Positions 1 through 9,278 of a stretch of DNA of 64,000 bases are shown here, in pieces. This DNA comes from Haliea sp040221975 (GTDB taxonomy: Bacteria > Pseudomonadota > Gammaproteobacteria > Pseudomonadales > Halieaceae). Below the pieces are notes generated by a model. It was not told the origin of the DNA. It searched no databases and worked only from the letters and a program-made list of their open reading frames with translations. A program made the translations under genes and the position numbers. Where the stretch lies: assembly GCA_040221975.1 (NCBI GenBank), contig JAVJWR010000019.1, positions 62,001 through 126,000 of the forward strand, written 5' to 3'. The stretch's first letter is position 1. Every line of letters starts with the position of its first letter.

Positions 1-2370
1 AAACACCTGTACGGCGCCGACCAGGCGGCCGTTGCGGGCGCTGGTGGACATGGCGATAACGCCCTTGTTGCCGCGACCCTTGGTCGGGAACTCGGCCGCG
101 TCGGTGCGCTTGCCGTAGCCGTTCTCGCTCACGGTCAGGATACGCCCGCCCTCGCGCGGGACAATGATAGAGATCAGCTGATGACCTTCGCCGAGACGTA
201 TGCCACGCACGCCGCGGGCGGTGCGTGACAGGTCGCGTACATCTTCCTCGCGGAACCGCACAGCCTTGCCCTCGCTGGAAAACAGCATCACGTCGCAGGT
301 GCCGTCGGTGATGGCGGTGCCGATCAGCACGTCGCCCTCATCAAGCGCCAGGGCCCGCAGGCCGACACTGCGCGGACGGGAGAAGGCGGTCAGCGCGGTC
401 TTCTTCACCGTGCCGTTGGCAGTGGCCATGAAGATAAACCAGCCTTCGGTATATTCGTTGACCTGGAGGATGGACGTGACCCGTTCGCCATCCTCCAGCG
501 GCAGCAGGTTGACCATGGGCCGGCCGCGGGAGTTGCGCCCCGCCAGCGGGATCTGGTAGACCTTCAACCAGTACACCTTGCCCATGTTGGTGAAGCAGAG
601 GATGGTGGCGTGGGTGCTGGCAATCAGCAGGTGCTCGACGAAATCCTCGTCCTTCACCGCAGTGGCGGTGCGCCCGGTGCCGCCACGGCGCTGGGCCTGG
701 TAATCGGACAGGGGCTGGGTCTTGGCGTAGCCGCCATGGGAGATGGTGACCACCCGGTCTTCCTCGGTGATCAGGTCTTCCACGGTCAGGTCGTGCTGGG
801 AGGCGCTGATAACGGTCAGGCGGTCGTCGCCAAACTCGGTGACGATGGCTTCCAGCTCTTCGCGGATCACCAGCTTGAGGCGATCGGGATCGTTGAGGAT
901 CTCCAGATAATCGGCGATTTCGCGCAGCTTCTCGTCGTACTCGTTGAGCAGCTTTTCATGCTCGAGGCCGGTCAGGCGGTGCAGGCGCAGATCGAGTATG
1001 GCCTGGGCCTGGGCCGGGGACAGGAAGTACTGCCCCTCGTGAAGCCCGTACTGCGGCTCCAGTTCATCCGGACGGCAGGCGTCGTCGCCCGCGCGCTGCA
1101 ACATGGCAGTCACCTCCCCCGGCGACCAGGAACGGGCAATCAGCCCCTCTTTCGCCTCGGAGGAGCTCGGGGAGGCCTTGATCAGCTCGATGATCGGGTC
1201 GATATTGGCCAGCGCCACGGCCAGGCCTTCCAGCAGGTGACCGCGCTCGCGAGCCTTGCGCAACAGGTAGACCGTGCGCCGGGTTACCACCTCGCGGCGG
1301 TGGCGGATAAAGGCTTCCAGGATCTGCTTCAGATTCAGCAGCTTGGGTTGGCCGTCGACCAGGGCCACCATGTTGATGCCAAACACCGCCTGCAGCTGGG
1401 TCTGGGCGTAGAGATTGTTGAGGACCACATCGCCGATTTCGCCGCGGCGCAATTCGATGACCACCCGCATGCCGTCCTTGTCGGACTCGTCGCGCAACTC
1501 GGAAATGCCTTCGATCTTCTTTTCCTTGACCAGCTCGGCAATGCGCTCGATCAGGCGCGCCTTGTTCAGCTGGTAGGGCAGCTCGTGAATGATGATCACG
1601 TCGCGGCCCTTGCTCTCCTCGCGGATCACCTCGGCCTTGGCCCGCACATAAATGCGGCCGCGACCGGTGCGGTAGGCCTGGATGATGCCTGCGCGACCAT
1701 TGATGGTGGCGCCGGTGGGGAAATCCGGCCCCGGAATATGGTCCATGAGCTCGTCGACCGTCATGTCCGGATTGCCCATGAGGGCCAGACACCCGCTGAC
1801 CACTTCGCGCAGGTTGTGCGGGGGAATGTTGGTGGCCATGCCGACCGCGATCCCGGAGGAGCCGTTGATCAGCAGGTTGGGCACCCGGGTGGGCATGACT
1901 GCCGGAATCCGCTCGGTGCCATCGTAGTTGTCGACAAAGTCGACCGTTTCCTTGTCCAGGTCCGCGAGGATCGCGTGGGAGATCTTGCGCATGCGGATTT
2001 CGGTGTAGCGCATGGCGGCCGCGGAATCGCCGTCAACCGAGCCGAAGTTGCCCTGGCCGTCCACCAGCATGTAGCGCATGGAAAAGGACTGGGCCATGCG
2101 CACGATGGTGTCATAGACTGCCGAGTCGCCGTGGGGGTGGTACTTGCCGATCACGTCACCGACGATGCGGGCCGACTTCTTGTAGCCCTTGTTCCAGTCG
2201 TTGTTGAGCTCGTTCATCGCAAACAGCACGCGCCGGTGCACCGGCTTCAGGCCATCGCGCACATCCGGGAGGGCGCGGCCCACGATCACGCTCATGGCGT
2301 AATCGAGGTAGGACTGCTTGAGCTCGTCCTCGATGTTGACGGGAAGAATTTCCTTGGCTAATTCACCCAT
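1..2370 (-). CDS. gyrA: DNA gyrase subunit A (3' end outside window)
   Basis: Catalytic breakage-reunion subunit of DNA gyrase, which with GyrB introduces negative supercoils. The start MGELAKEILPVNIEDELKQS is the canonical N-terminus. 790 codons lie in the window; the family is usually about 870 residues, so roughly the last 80 are missing. Numbering matches E. coli: the active-site tyrosine in RYTEIRM is residue 122, and the quinolone-determining positions are Ser83 and Asp87 (motif GDSAVYDT), the wild-type susceptible residues. The C-terminal half carries the beta-pinwheel region. It is divergent from mtaD. The identity is certain; only the 3' end is unseen. Confidence 0.98.
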   Translation of the reverse strand, partial: MGELAKEILPVNIEDELKQSYLDYAMSVIVGRALPDVRDGLKPVHRRVLFAMNELNNDWNKGYKKSARIVGDVIGKYHPHGDSAVYDTIVRMAQSFSMRYMLVDGQGNFGSVDGDSAAAMRYTEIRMRKISHAILADLDKETVDFVDNYDGTERIPAVMPTRVPNLLINGSSGIAVGMATNIPPHNLREVVSGCLALMGNPDMTVDELMDHIPGPDFPTGATINGRAGIIQAYRTGRGRIYVRAKAEVIREESKGRDVIIIHELPYQLNKARLIERIAELVKEKKIEGISELRDESDKDGMRVVIELRRGEIGDVVLNNLYAQTQLQAVFGINMVALVDGQPKLLNLKQILEAFIRHRREVVTRRTVYLLRKARERGHLLEGLAVALANIDPIIELIKASPSSSEAKEGLIARSWSPGEVTAMLQRAGDDACRPDELEPQYGLHEGQYFLSPAQAQAILDLRLHRLTGLEHEKLLNEYDEKLREIADYLEILNDPDRLKLVIREELEAIVTEFGDDRLTVISASQHDLTVEDLITEEDRVVTISHGGYAKTQPLSDYQAQRRGGTGRTATAVKDEDFVEHLLIASTHATILCFTNMGKVYWLKVYQIPLAGRNSRGRPMVNLLPLEDGERVTSILQVNEYTEGWFIFMATANGTVKKTALTAFSRPRSVGLRALALDEGDVLIGTAITDGTCDVMLFSSEGKAVRFREEDVRDLSRTARGVRGIRLGEGHQLISIIVPREGGRILTVSENGYGKRTDAAEFPTKGRGNKGVIAMSTSARNGRLVGAVQVF

Positions 2371-2489
2371 GTACCACAGCTTCCTTGTATGACCGCGTTG
2401 AGCGTTCCGGGTACGGTGCGCGGAACGTCTCCGGACAGGTGCCCGGAGGCCGGCTGCAGGCATCAGCCAGCGTCCGGCGCAAACCCGGA

Positions 2490-2518
2490 ATTATACGGGA
2501 GAAGGGTGGTTGTGGCCA
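2490..2518 (-). promoter_or_regulatory. Probable sigma-70 promoter of gyrA
   Basis: Read on the minus strand, TGGCCA (4 of 6 matches to the -35 consensus) is followed after 17 bp by a perfect TATAAT at 2495-2490. This predicts a leader of about 110 nt before the gyrA ATG. No other good promoter was seen for gyrA in the 287-bp divergent region 2371-2657. A TATACT at 2570-2575 could serve mtaD, but it lacks a convincing -35. Confidence 0.5.
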
Positions 2519-2657
2519 TGTTTTTGCAGATTTTGGCGGCCGTTCGGGCAGTGATCGGGGATTTCCGGTTATACTGGCCCGCTCGCGAGTTGCGGCGGCC
2601 AGAACCTGCCTGCAGCGGGCGCCGACAGCGTTCACGACAATCCCGGATCGAGGCTTC

Positions 2658-3989
2658 ATGACCGCGCTACCAGACACCGTCGACACCCTAATCCACCCGG
2701 GCTGGATCGTACCCGTCGTGCCTGCTGGCGCCGTGCTCACCGGCCACAGCCTGGCAATCAGTGGCGGCCGCATCGTCGCCATCCTGCCGCGGTCAGAGAC
2801 CGCCCATATCGTCGCCCGGGAGGTCTTCGAGCTGGCTGACCACGCGCTGCTCCCCGGCCTGGTCAACGCCCATGGCCACGCGGCCATGTGCCTGCTGCGG
2901 GGCTATGCCGACGACCTGGCACTGGCACCCTGGCTGGAACAGCACATCTGGCCCGCCGAGGGGCGGCACGTGAGCGATGCGTTCGTCAGCGACGGGGTGG
3001 AGCTGGCCATTGCCGAGATGCTGCGCGCCGGCACCACCACTTTTTCCGACATGTACTTCTTCCCCGATGCCTGCGCCCGGATCGCCCAGGCCCGGGGCAT
3101 GCGCTGCCAGATCACCTTCCCCATCCTCGACTTCCCCACGCCCTGGGCCCGGGATGCCGATGAATACATCAGCAAGGGCCTGGCGCTGCGGGACACCCTC
3201 AAGCACAGCGAGCTGGTCACGCTCGGCTTCGGCCCCCATGCGCCCTACACGGTCAGCCAGCCCACCCTGGCCCGCGTCGCCACCCTCGCCGCGGAGCTGG
3301 ATGCGCCGGTACAGATTCACCTGCACGAGACCCGCGGCGAAGTGCTGCAGGCAGTGGAAGCCAACGGTGAACGGCCTCTGGACACCCTGCACCGCCTGGG
3401 CCTGCTGGGGCCACGCACCCAGTGTGTGCACATGACCGACATCGGCGACCAGGACATCGCCCTGCTCGCCGAGACCGGCGCCCATGTGGTGCACTGCCCC
3501 CAGTCCAACATGAAACTGGCTTCCGGCAGCTGCCCGGTGCACAAATTGCTGGCCGCCGGCGTCAATGTCGCGCTGGGGAGCGACAGCGCCGCCAGCAACA
3601 ACGACCTCAACCTGTTCGGAGAAATGCAGACCGCGGCACTGCTGGCCAAGCTGAACAGCGGCGACGCCAGCGTCCTGCCCGCCGCGGAGGCCCTGACCAT
3701 GGCGACCCTGGGCGGCGCCCGCGCCCTGGGCCTGGAGGAGCAGATCGGCAGCCTGGAGCCCGGCAAGCTGGCCGACATGATCGCGGTGGATCTGGGCGGC
3801 CCGGAAACCCAGCCTCTTTACAACGCGCTCTCGCAGCTCGTTTATGCCTGCAACGGCAGCCAGGTGACCCACAGCTGGATCGGCGGCGAGCTGCGACTGC
3901 GCGAGCGGCAGCTGACCGGTTTTGATCTCGACGCCCTGAGCCAACGTATCGGCCACTGGCAACAACGGATGACAGGAACAAGCGCATGA
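2658..3989 (+). CDS. mtaD: 5'-methylthioadenosine / S-adenosylhomocysteine deaminase (TRZ/ATZ amidohydrolase)
   Basis: A 443-residue metal-dependent amidohydrolase predicted to deaminate methylthioadenosine (and possibly S-adenosylhomocysteine) to the inosine form. Family metal ligands are visible: AHGHAAM (H72, H74), HLHETRGE (H223), HVVHCPQSNMK (H276/H279) and GSDSAASNND (D309). The ATG at 2658 has GAGG four bases upstream and gives the usual family length; the frame is open further upstream but without support. It overlaps ubiG by 4 nt (ATGA). The Pseudomonas homologue in the same position (PA3170) is a known MTA deaminase, which supports the substrate. In that genome mtnA lies between gyrA and this gene; here it is absent. 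Confidence 0.9.
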   Translation: MTALPDTVDTLIHPGWIVPVVPAGAVLTGHSLAISGGRIVAILPRSETAHIVAREVFELADHALLPGLVNAHGHAAMCLLRGYADDLALAPWLEQHIWPAEGRHVSDAFVSDGVELAIAEMLRAGTTTFSDMYFFPDACARIAQARGMRCQITFPILDFPTPWARDADEYISKGLALRDTLKHSELVTLGFGPHAPYTVSQPTLARVATLAAELDAPVQIHLHETRGEVLQAVEANGERPLDTLHRLGLLGPRTQCVHMTDIGDQDIALLAETGAHVVHCPQSNMKLASGSCPVHKLLAAGVNVALGSDSAASNNDLNLFGEMQTAALLAKLNSGDASVLPAAEALTMATLGGARALGLEEQIGSLEPGKLADMIAVDLGGPETQPLYNALSQLVYACNGSQVTHSWIGGELRLRERQLTGFDLDALSQRIGHWQQRMTGTSA

Positions 3990-4702
3990 CCGCACGAGCG
4001 AACGTCGACCCCGGGGAAATCGCCAAGTTCGAGGCGCTGGCCTCGCGCTGGTGGGACCGCAACAGCGAATTCAAGCCCCTGCACGACATCAATCCCCTGC
4101 GGGCCAACTACATTGACGAACATTCAGCGGTGGCCGGCAAGACCCTGGTGGATGTGGGCTGTGGTGGCGGCATCCTGGCGGAGTCCATGGCCCATCGCGG
4201 TGCGCGGGTCACCGGCATCGACATGGGCGAGGCACCGCTGGCGGTGGCGCGCATCCATCAACTCGAGTCCGGTGTCGAGGTGGACTACCGCCAGACCACG
4301 GCAGAGGACCTGGCCACGGAGCAGCCCGGCCACTACGAGGTGGTCTGCTGCCTGGAGATGCTGGAGCATGTACCCGACCCGGCCGCGATAGTCGCGGCCT
4401 GCGCGGCGCTGGCAGCACCCGGTGGCTCGCTCTACTTCTCCACCATCAACCGCAATCCCAAGGCCTTTGCCTTTGCCATTGTCGGCGCCGAGTATGTGTT
4501 GCAGCTGCTGCCCGCCGGCACCCACGAATACAGCAAGTTCATCAAGCCCTCGGAACTGGCGGCCTGGATCCGGGCGGCAGGACTGAGCCTGGAGGGCATG
4601 ACCGGCCTGGTCTACAACCCCTTCAGCAAGCAGTATCGGCTGCACCCCCGGGACGTGTCGGTGAACTACATGGTGCGGGCCGTGAAACCGGCTGCGCCAT
4701 GA
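3986..4702 (+). CDS. ubiG: Ubiquinone biosynthesis O-methyltransferase UbiG
   Basis: A 238-residue SAM-dependent methyltransferase that carries out both O-methylations of ubiquinone synthesis. The N-terminus (PGEIAKFEALASRWWD) is diagnostic for UbiG. The SAM-binding motif I VDVGCGGGILAE lies at about residues 55-66 and CCLEMLEHVPDP at about 118-129. It is translationally coupled on both sides: 4-nt ATGA overlaps with mtaD upstream and mupP downstream. The order ubiG-mupP-yciK is conserved in pseudomonads. Confidence 0.97.
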   Translation: MTARANVDPGEIAKFEALASRWWDRNSEFKPLHDINPLRANYIDEHSAVAGKTLVDVGCGGGILAESMAHRGARVTGIDMGEAPLAVARIHQLESGVEVDYRQTTAEDLATEQPGHYEVVCCLEMLEHVPDPAAIVAACAALAAPGGSLYFSTINRNPKAFAFAIVGAEYVLQLLPAGTHEYSKFIKPSELAAWIRAAGLSLEGMTGLVYNPFSKQYRLHPRDVSVNYMVRAVKPAAP

Positions 4703-5379
4703 CGCGGCCGGACCCGGCCGCGCTCAGGGCGGTCATATTCGACCTCGACGGCACCCTGGTGGATACCGCCAGCGAGTTCGTGGTGGTGGTACAGGCGCTG
4801 CGCGCGGAACATGACCTGCCGCCGCTGGAGCCAGCACGCATCTGCGCCAGCGTATCCAATGGCGCCCGCGCCCTCGTTACCCTGGCCCTGGGCACTGTGG
4901 AAACCGATCCGGTCTTTGAGCAGCAGCGATTGCGACTGCTGGAGCTGTACGGCGAAGTGCTGGGCAGCAGTGCGCGGCCCTACCCCGGTATCGAAGCCTT
5001 GCTCGCAGAGCTGGCAGCGCGCGGCATCGGCTGGGGCGTTTCCACCAACAAGCCCCGCGCCTATGCCGCGCCGTTGCTGGAGCGGCTTGCGCTGCAACCG
5101 CCACTGGGCAGTCTGGTCTGCCCCGATGATGTCAGCGAGCGCAAGCCGCACCCGGAATCACTGCTGCGCAACTGTCGCGAGCTGGGCTGTGAGCCGCAGC
5201 AGGCGATCTACGTCGGTGACCACCAGCGCGACATCGAGGCTGGTTTGCGCGCGGGCATGTTCACTATTGCGGCCCTGTACGGCTACATTGAAGCCGACGA
5301 CGATCCGGCCCTCTGGGGTGCGGATGCCAGCGTCGACTGCAGCACGCAACTGCAGGGCCTGATCCTGGCCCCCCACTGA
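4699..5379 (+). CDS. mupP: N-acetylmuramic acid 6-phosphate phosphatase (HAD family)
   Basis: A 226-residue HAD hydrolase. Motif I IFDLDGTLVD carries the nucleophile and acid aspartates D15 and D17; a threonine motif (VSTNKP), a lysine region (SERKPHPES) and the acidic motif VGDHQRDIEAG follow in order. The position directly after ubiG and before yciK matches MupP of Pseudomonas, which dephosphorylates MurNAc-6-phosphate in anabolic peptidoglycan recycling. Sequence alone cannot separate MupP from a phosphoglycolate phosphatase (gph); the synteny favours MupP. It overlaps ubiG by 4 nt. Confidence 0.85.
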   Translation: MTRPDPAALRAVIFDLDGTLVDTASEFVVVVQALRAEHDLPPLEPARICASVSNGARALVTLALGTVETDPVFEQQRLRLLELYGEVLGSSARPYPGIEALLAELAARGIGWGVSTNKPRAYAAPLLERLALQPPLGSLVCPDDVSERKPHPESLLRNCRELGCEPQQAIYVGDHQRDIEAGLRAGMFTIAALYGYIEADDDPALWGADASVDCSTQLQGLILAPH

Positions 5380-5393
5380 GCACCGGAGCAACC

Positions 5394-6155
5394 ATGCACA
5401 GTCCCGTCATACCCACCGACTACAGCCCCGCGCAAGATCTGCTGCAAGGCAAGGTGATCCTGGTCACCGGCGCCGGCGACGGCATCGGCCGCGCCGCCGC
5501 CGAAAGCTATGCGGCCCACGGCGCCACCGTCATCCTGCTGGGGCGCACCCTGGCCAAACTGGAAGCAGTATACGACGCCATCGAAGCCGCTGGCGGTGCC
5601 CAGCCCGCCCTGTTTCCGCTGGATCTCGCCACTGCCAGCGAAGCTGACTATGCCAACCTGGCAGAGGCCATGGACAGCACTTTCGGGCACCTCGATGGAC
5701 TGCTGCACAATGCCAGCCTGCTGGGGGAGCGGCGCCCGATCGCCAGTGCGACCTGGCCCGCCTGGGCGGAAGTGATGCAGGTCAATGTCAACGCCCAGTT
5801 CCTGCTGAGCAGGGCCCTGCTGCCGCTGCTGGAACAGGCGCCGCAGGCTTCGATTGTCTTTACCTCATCCGGCGTCGGCCGCCGCGGTCGCGCCTACTGG
5901 GGGGCCTACGCGGTATCGAAGTTCGCCACCGAAGGGCTGATGCAGGTGCTTGCGGACGAACTGGAGAACACGTCGAGAATCAGGGTCAACAGCCTCAACC
6001 CCGGCGCCACCAACACGGCCATGCGCCGCAGCGCCTACCCGGCGGAAACCCCCACCGTCAATCCTGCGCCGCAGGATCTCATGCCGGCCTATCTGTACCT
6101 GATGGGCAACGACAGTCTCGGCGTGACCGGGCAGGCCCTGAACGCCCGGGCCTGA
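5394..6155 (+). CDS. yciK: YciK family short-chain oxidoreductase
   Basis: A 253-residue classical SDR of the YciK type. The nucleotide-binding motif TGAGDGIGRAAA is at about residues 25-36, NAS replaces the usual NAG, and the catalytic Tyr162/Lys166 lie in YAVSKFA. A GGAG Shine-Dalgarno sits 5-8 bases before the ATG, 14 nt after mupP. The physiological substrate of YciK is not settled. The gene ends 12 nt before the convergent rluB stop. Confidence 0.9.
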   Translation: MHSPVIPTDYSPAQDLLQGKVILVTGAGDGIGRAAAESYAAHGATVILLGRTLAKLEAVYDAIEAAGGAQPALFPLDLATASEADYANLAEAMDSTFGHLDGLLHNASLLGERRPIASATWPAWAEVMQVNVNAQFLLSRALLPLLEQAPQASIVFTSSGVGRRGRAYWGAYAVSKFATEGLMQVLADELENTSRIRVNSLNPGATNTAMRRSAYPAETPTVNPAPQDLMPAYLYLMGNDSLGVTGQALNARA

Positions 6156-6167
6156 GCCCGGGTCGAC

Positions 6168-7085
6168 CTATCTCTTGCCCGGTTTGCGCGGTGAGCGTCG
6201 GCCGGGCGCGGTGGGCACCGGTCCCTTGCGCTTGCCGAACTGGCGCTCCATGACTTCCTTTTCCTTGATCGTGTTGCGCTTGACCTTTTTCGGCTCCAGT
6301 TTGGCCAGCTGGTACAAGGCCTTCACTTCCTTCGGCTCCATCTCCGCCCACTGGCCCTGCTTGACCTTGGAGGGGATAAACACGTTGCCGTAGCGCACCC
6401 GCTTCAGGCGCGAGACCGTCAGCCCCTGGGACTCCCACAGCCGCCGTACCTCGCGATTGCGGCCCTCCATCAAGACCACGTAGTACCAGTGGTTGATACC
6501 GTCGCCGCCACCGTCCTGGATATCGGTGAAGCGGGCAACGCCGTCGTCCAGCATCACCCCTTCCAGCAGGCGTGCCAGGACATCCTCGTCCACCGCCCCC
6601 ATCACCCGCACCATGTACTCGCGTTCGATATTGGCAGAGGGGTGCATCAGGGCATTGGCGAGCTCGCCATCCGTGGTGAACAGCAGCAGGCCGGACGTAT
6701 TGAAGTCGAGGCGGCCGATGGAGATCCAGCGCCCGGACTTGATCTTGGGCAGGCGCTCGAATACCGTGCGCCGGCCCTGCGGATCCTTGCGGCTGCAGAC
6801 CTCGCCGGTGGGCTTGTGGTAGAGGATACAGCGGGTCTGTTCAGCCGGCACGGGCTCCAGCGGCTTGCCATCGATGCTGATGCGGTCGCGCTCGCTCACC
6901 CGGTCGCCCAGCGAGGCGCGCTTGCCCTCCACCTCCACGCGGCCCTCTTCTATCCAGCGCTCCATCTCGCGGCGCGAACCCAGGCCGGTGCGGGCCAGGA
7001 CTTTCTGCAGTTTCTCCCCGGGGACCGTGGTCGCTCCGGGAGCAACCTGCGCTGCCGGTGGGGCTTCAAGCTTGCGTTTGCTCAA
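6168..7085 (-). CDS. rluB: 23S rRNA pseudouridine(2605) synthase
   Basis: A 305-residue pseudouridine synthase of the RsuA/RluB/RluE/RluF branch that modifies 23S rRNA helix 89. An S4 RNA-binding domain (about residues 24-70, KLQKVLARTGLGSRREME) precedes the catalytic domain with motif GRLDFNTSGLLL, whose aspartate is D127. The tail after about residue 265 is strongly basic, as in many RluB proteins. Its ATG overlaps the stop of scpB by 4 nt, and the scpA-scpB-rluB order is widely conserved. Confidence 0.93.
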   Translation of the reverse strand: MSKRKLEAPPAAQVAPGATTVPGEKLQKVLARTGLGSRREMERWIEEGRVEVEGKRASLGDRVSERDRISIDGKPLEPVPAEQTRCILYHKPTGEVCSRKDPQGRRTVFERLPKIKSGRWISIGRLDFNTSGLLLFTTDGELANALMHPSANIEREYMVRVMGAVDEDVLARLLEGVMLDDGVARFTDIQDGGGDGINHWYYVVLMEGRNREVRRLWESQGLTVSRLKRVRYGNVFIPSKVKQGQWAEMEPKEVKALYQLAKLEPKKVKRNTIKEKEVMERQFGKRKGPVPTAPGRRSPRKPGKR

Positions 7086-7768
7086 TGGATTTGTTCCGGG
7101 TCGGGTGGCGGTTCATGACTGGCAGCGGCGTCAGCGACTGGCTCGACTTCCGTGGCTGCAGGCGTGTCCAGGAGGCCGGCATCAATGACGGCGGCCTCCA
7201 GGGGATCGTTGAAGCCCAACTCGGCGTTCAGGGTCTCCAGGTCGCGAATCTCCGCCAGCGCCGGCAACTGGTCCAGGTTCTTGAGATTGAAATAGTCCAG
7301 AAACTGGCGGGTGGTGGCGTACATGGCGGGGCGACCGGGCACATCGCGATGGCCGACGACGCGGATCCACTCGCGCTCGTGCAGGGTCTTGATGATGTTG
7401 GAACTGACCGCCACGCCGCGGATCTCCTCGATTTCACCGCGGGTAATGGGCTGGCGATAGGCGATCAGTGACAGCGTTTCCAACAGGGCACGGGAGTATT
7501 TCTGCGGCCGCTCCTGCCACAGGCGCGCCACCCAGGGTGCCAGGGACTGGCGCACCTGAAAGCGGAATCCGCTGGCGACCTCGCGCAGCTCATAGCCGCG
7601 GTCCGCACAGCGCTCGCCCGCTGCCGCCAGGGCCTCGCGGATATCTGCGGGCGCCGGCCGTTCATGCTCTTCAAACAGCTCCCCCAGCTGGGCCAGGGTC
7701 AGCGGCCGGCCAGCCGCCAACAGCGCGCCCTCGACAATCTGCACCAGGGTGGAATCGGTTTCCGCCAT
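7082..7768 (-). CDS. scpB: Segregation and condensation protein B
   Basis: Winged-helix kleisin partner of the SMC-ScpA condensin, acting in chromosome compaction and segregation. The 228-residue product starting MAETDSTLVQIVEGAL matches the family length. An upstream start at 7822 would run 53 nt into scpA, so the ATG one base after the scpA stop is preferred. The conserved core EVASGFRFQVRQS and LIAYRQPITRGEIEEIRGV is present. The C-terminal tail is acidic and low-complexity. Confidence 0.93.
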   Translation of the reverse strand: MAETDSTLVQIVEGALLAAGRPLTLAQLGELFEEHERPAPADIREALAAAGERCADRGYELREVASGFRFQVRQSLAPWVARLWQERPQKYSRALLETLSLIAYRQPITRGEIEEIRGVAVSSNIIKTLHEREWIRVVGHRDVPGRPAMYATTRQFLDYFNLKNLDQLPALAEIRDLETLNAELGFNDPLEAAVIDAGLLDTPAATEVEPVADAAASHEPPPDPEQIH

Positions 7769-7769
7769 C

Positions 7770-8633
7770 TTACTCGGACCTTGCCTTGACATGGATCGGG
7801 CCAAAATTCTCGGTTTGCACAATCTCCACCAGGGACTCCTTGATCAGTTCCATCACCGCGAGGAAGGTCACCACCACTCCCAGACGGCCCTCCTTCGCGG
7901 AAAAAAGTGCCACAAAGGGGACGAACTGACGCCCCGCGAGCTTTTCCAGCACCTCCGACATGCGCTCCCGGGTGGACAGGGCCTCGCGCTGGATGTGGTG
8001 GCTCTCGAACATGTCCGCGCGGCGCAGCACCTCGCTCAGGGCCAGCAGCAGCTCGCGCATGTCCACATCGGGATCGGGTCGTGCCCGGTCAAGATCCGGC
8101 GGCTCGGCGCTGCCCACCCAGGTATCCCGCTCCAGCCGCGGCAGTTCCTCAATGTCTTCCGCGGCCTTCTTGAAGCGCTCGTACTCCTGCAGGCGGCGGA
8201 TCAGCTGTGCCCGGGGATCCTCTTCATCCTCCTCCACACTGGTGGCCCGGGGCAGCAGCATGCGCGACTTGATCTCCGCCAGCACCGCCGCCATCAGCAG
8301 GTACTCGGCCGCCAGCTCGAACTGCATGGCATCCATGAGCTCGACATAGCGCATGTACTGGGCGGTAATTTCGGAGACGTCGATCTCGAGGATATCCAGA
8401 TTCTGGCGCCGGATCAGGTACAGGAGCAGGTCCAGCGGTCCCTCGAAGGCTTCCAGAAACACTTCCAGCGCCTGCGGCGGGATATAGAGATCCCTGGGCA
8501 GCTCGGTCATGGCCTTGCCCAGGACAACCGCAAACGGCATCTCCCCCTGCTGCGGGCGCTGGGCGGCAGCGGCTTCAGTGCCTGCAGGGGGTGTTACCGG
8601 CGGCGTATCGTTCACGGGGCTTCCTGTACTCAT
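7770..8633 (-). CDS. scpA: Segregation and condensation protein A (kleisin)
   Basis: Kleisin subunit bridging the SMC heads. The 287-residue product has the family motif FEGPLDLLLYLIRRQNLDI near residue 65, then AAEYLLMAAVLAEIKSRMLL and a C-terminal winged helix. The N-terminal 40 residues are Pro/Ala-rich, a usual lineage-specific extension. The ATG at 8633 is preferred over the adjacent TTG codon. It lies 21 nt after the YrdC-like gene in the same operon. Confidence 0.93.
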   Translation of the reverse strand: MSTGSPVNDTPPVTPPAGTEAAAAQRPQQGEMPFAVVLGKAMTELPRDLYIPPQALEVFLEAFEGPLDLLLYLIRRQNLDILEIDVSEITAQYMRYVELMDAMQFELAAEYLLMAAVLAEIKSRMLLPRATSVEEDEEDPRAQLIRRLQEYERFKKAAEDIEELPRLERDTWVGSAEPPDLDRARPDPDVDMRELLLALSEVLRRADMFESHHIQREALSTRERMSEVLEKLAGRQFVPFVALFSAKEGRLGVVVTFLAVMELIKESLVEIVQTENFGPIHVKARSE

Positions 8634-8654
8634 CAAGGACGCGAGTATACCCGA

Positions 8655-9278
8655 TCAGGACTCAAATGGGGTCACATCGCCCTTGCCCGCCCGCAGGATT
8701 ACCGGCACGTCATCCACCAGGTCGACCACGGTAGTGGGCTCGAGGCCGCAGTAGCCGCCGTCGACAACGAGGTCGACTTCATGCTCCAGCAGCTCGCGGA
8801 TGTCGTAGGGATCGATGAGCGGCAGCTCGTCTCCGGGCATGATCATGGTCACACTCATCAGTGGCTCGCCGAGGTCCGCCAGCAGGGCCATCGCGACCGC
8901 ATTGTCGGGGATGCGCAGGCCCACGGTCTTGCGCTTGGGGTGCATCAGGCGCCGCGGCACCTCTGAGGTCGCGCGCAGGATAAAGGTGTAGGGGCCTGGC
9001 GTACTGGCCTTGAGCCGCCGATAGGCCGTGTTGTCCACCTTGGCGTAGTTGGCGATGTCGGAAAGGTCGCGACACACGAGGGTAAAGTTGTGGCGATCGT
9101 CGAGGCGACGAATACGGCGAATCCGGTCCAGCGCGGCCTTGTCGCCGATCTGGCAGCCGAGGGCATAGGCGGAGTCGGTGGGGTAGACCACCACCCCGCC
9201 GGCACGGATGATGTCCGTGGCCTGGCGGACCAGCCGGGCCTGCGGGTTGTCGGGGTGAATCTGGAAGAACTGGCTCAC
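8655..9278 (-). CDS. YrdC/Sua5-domain L-threonylcarbamoyladenylate synthase-type protein
   Basis: A 207-residue single-domain YrdC-fold protein (MSQFFQIHPDNPQARL). The ATP/RNA-binding fold is seen in GGVVVYPTDSAYALGC and KRKTVGLRIPDN. It belongs to the YciO/TsaC2-like branch, so a role in making threonylcarbamoyl-AMP for tRNA t6A is possible but unproven. The GTG start is chosen because AGGAGA precedes it by about 6 bases and it overlaps the upstream PHP gene by 4 nt (GTGA). A longer reading would have no ribosome binding site. Confidence 0.85.
   Translation of the reverse strand: MSQFFQIHPDNPQARLVRQATDIIRAGGVVVYPTDSAYALGCQIGDKAALDRIRRIRRLDDRHNFTLVCRDLSDIANYAKVDNTAYRRLKASTPGPYTFILRATSEVPRRLMHPKRKTVGLRIPDNAVAMALLADLGEPLMSVTMIMPGDELPLIDPYDIRELLEHEVDLVVDGGYCGLEPTTVVDLVDDVPVILRAGKGDVTPFES

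Noticed and set aside
2110..2140. Possible quinolone-resistance substitutions in gyrA.
   Set aside because: Positions 83 and 87 are Ser and Asp, the wild-type residues.
610..2361. A 583-codon open frame on the plus strand opposite gyrA.
   Set aside because: It is the antisense of a clear gyrA; long antisense frames are expected in GC-rich DNA, and its composition (His/Gln/Leu/Val-rich, no motifs) is that of a shadow.
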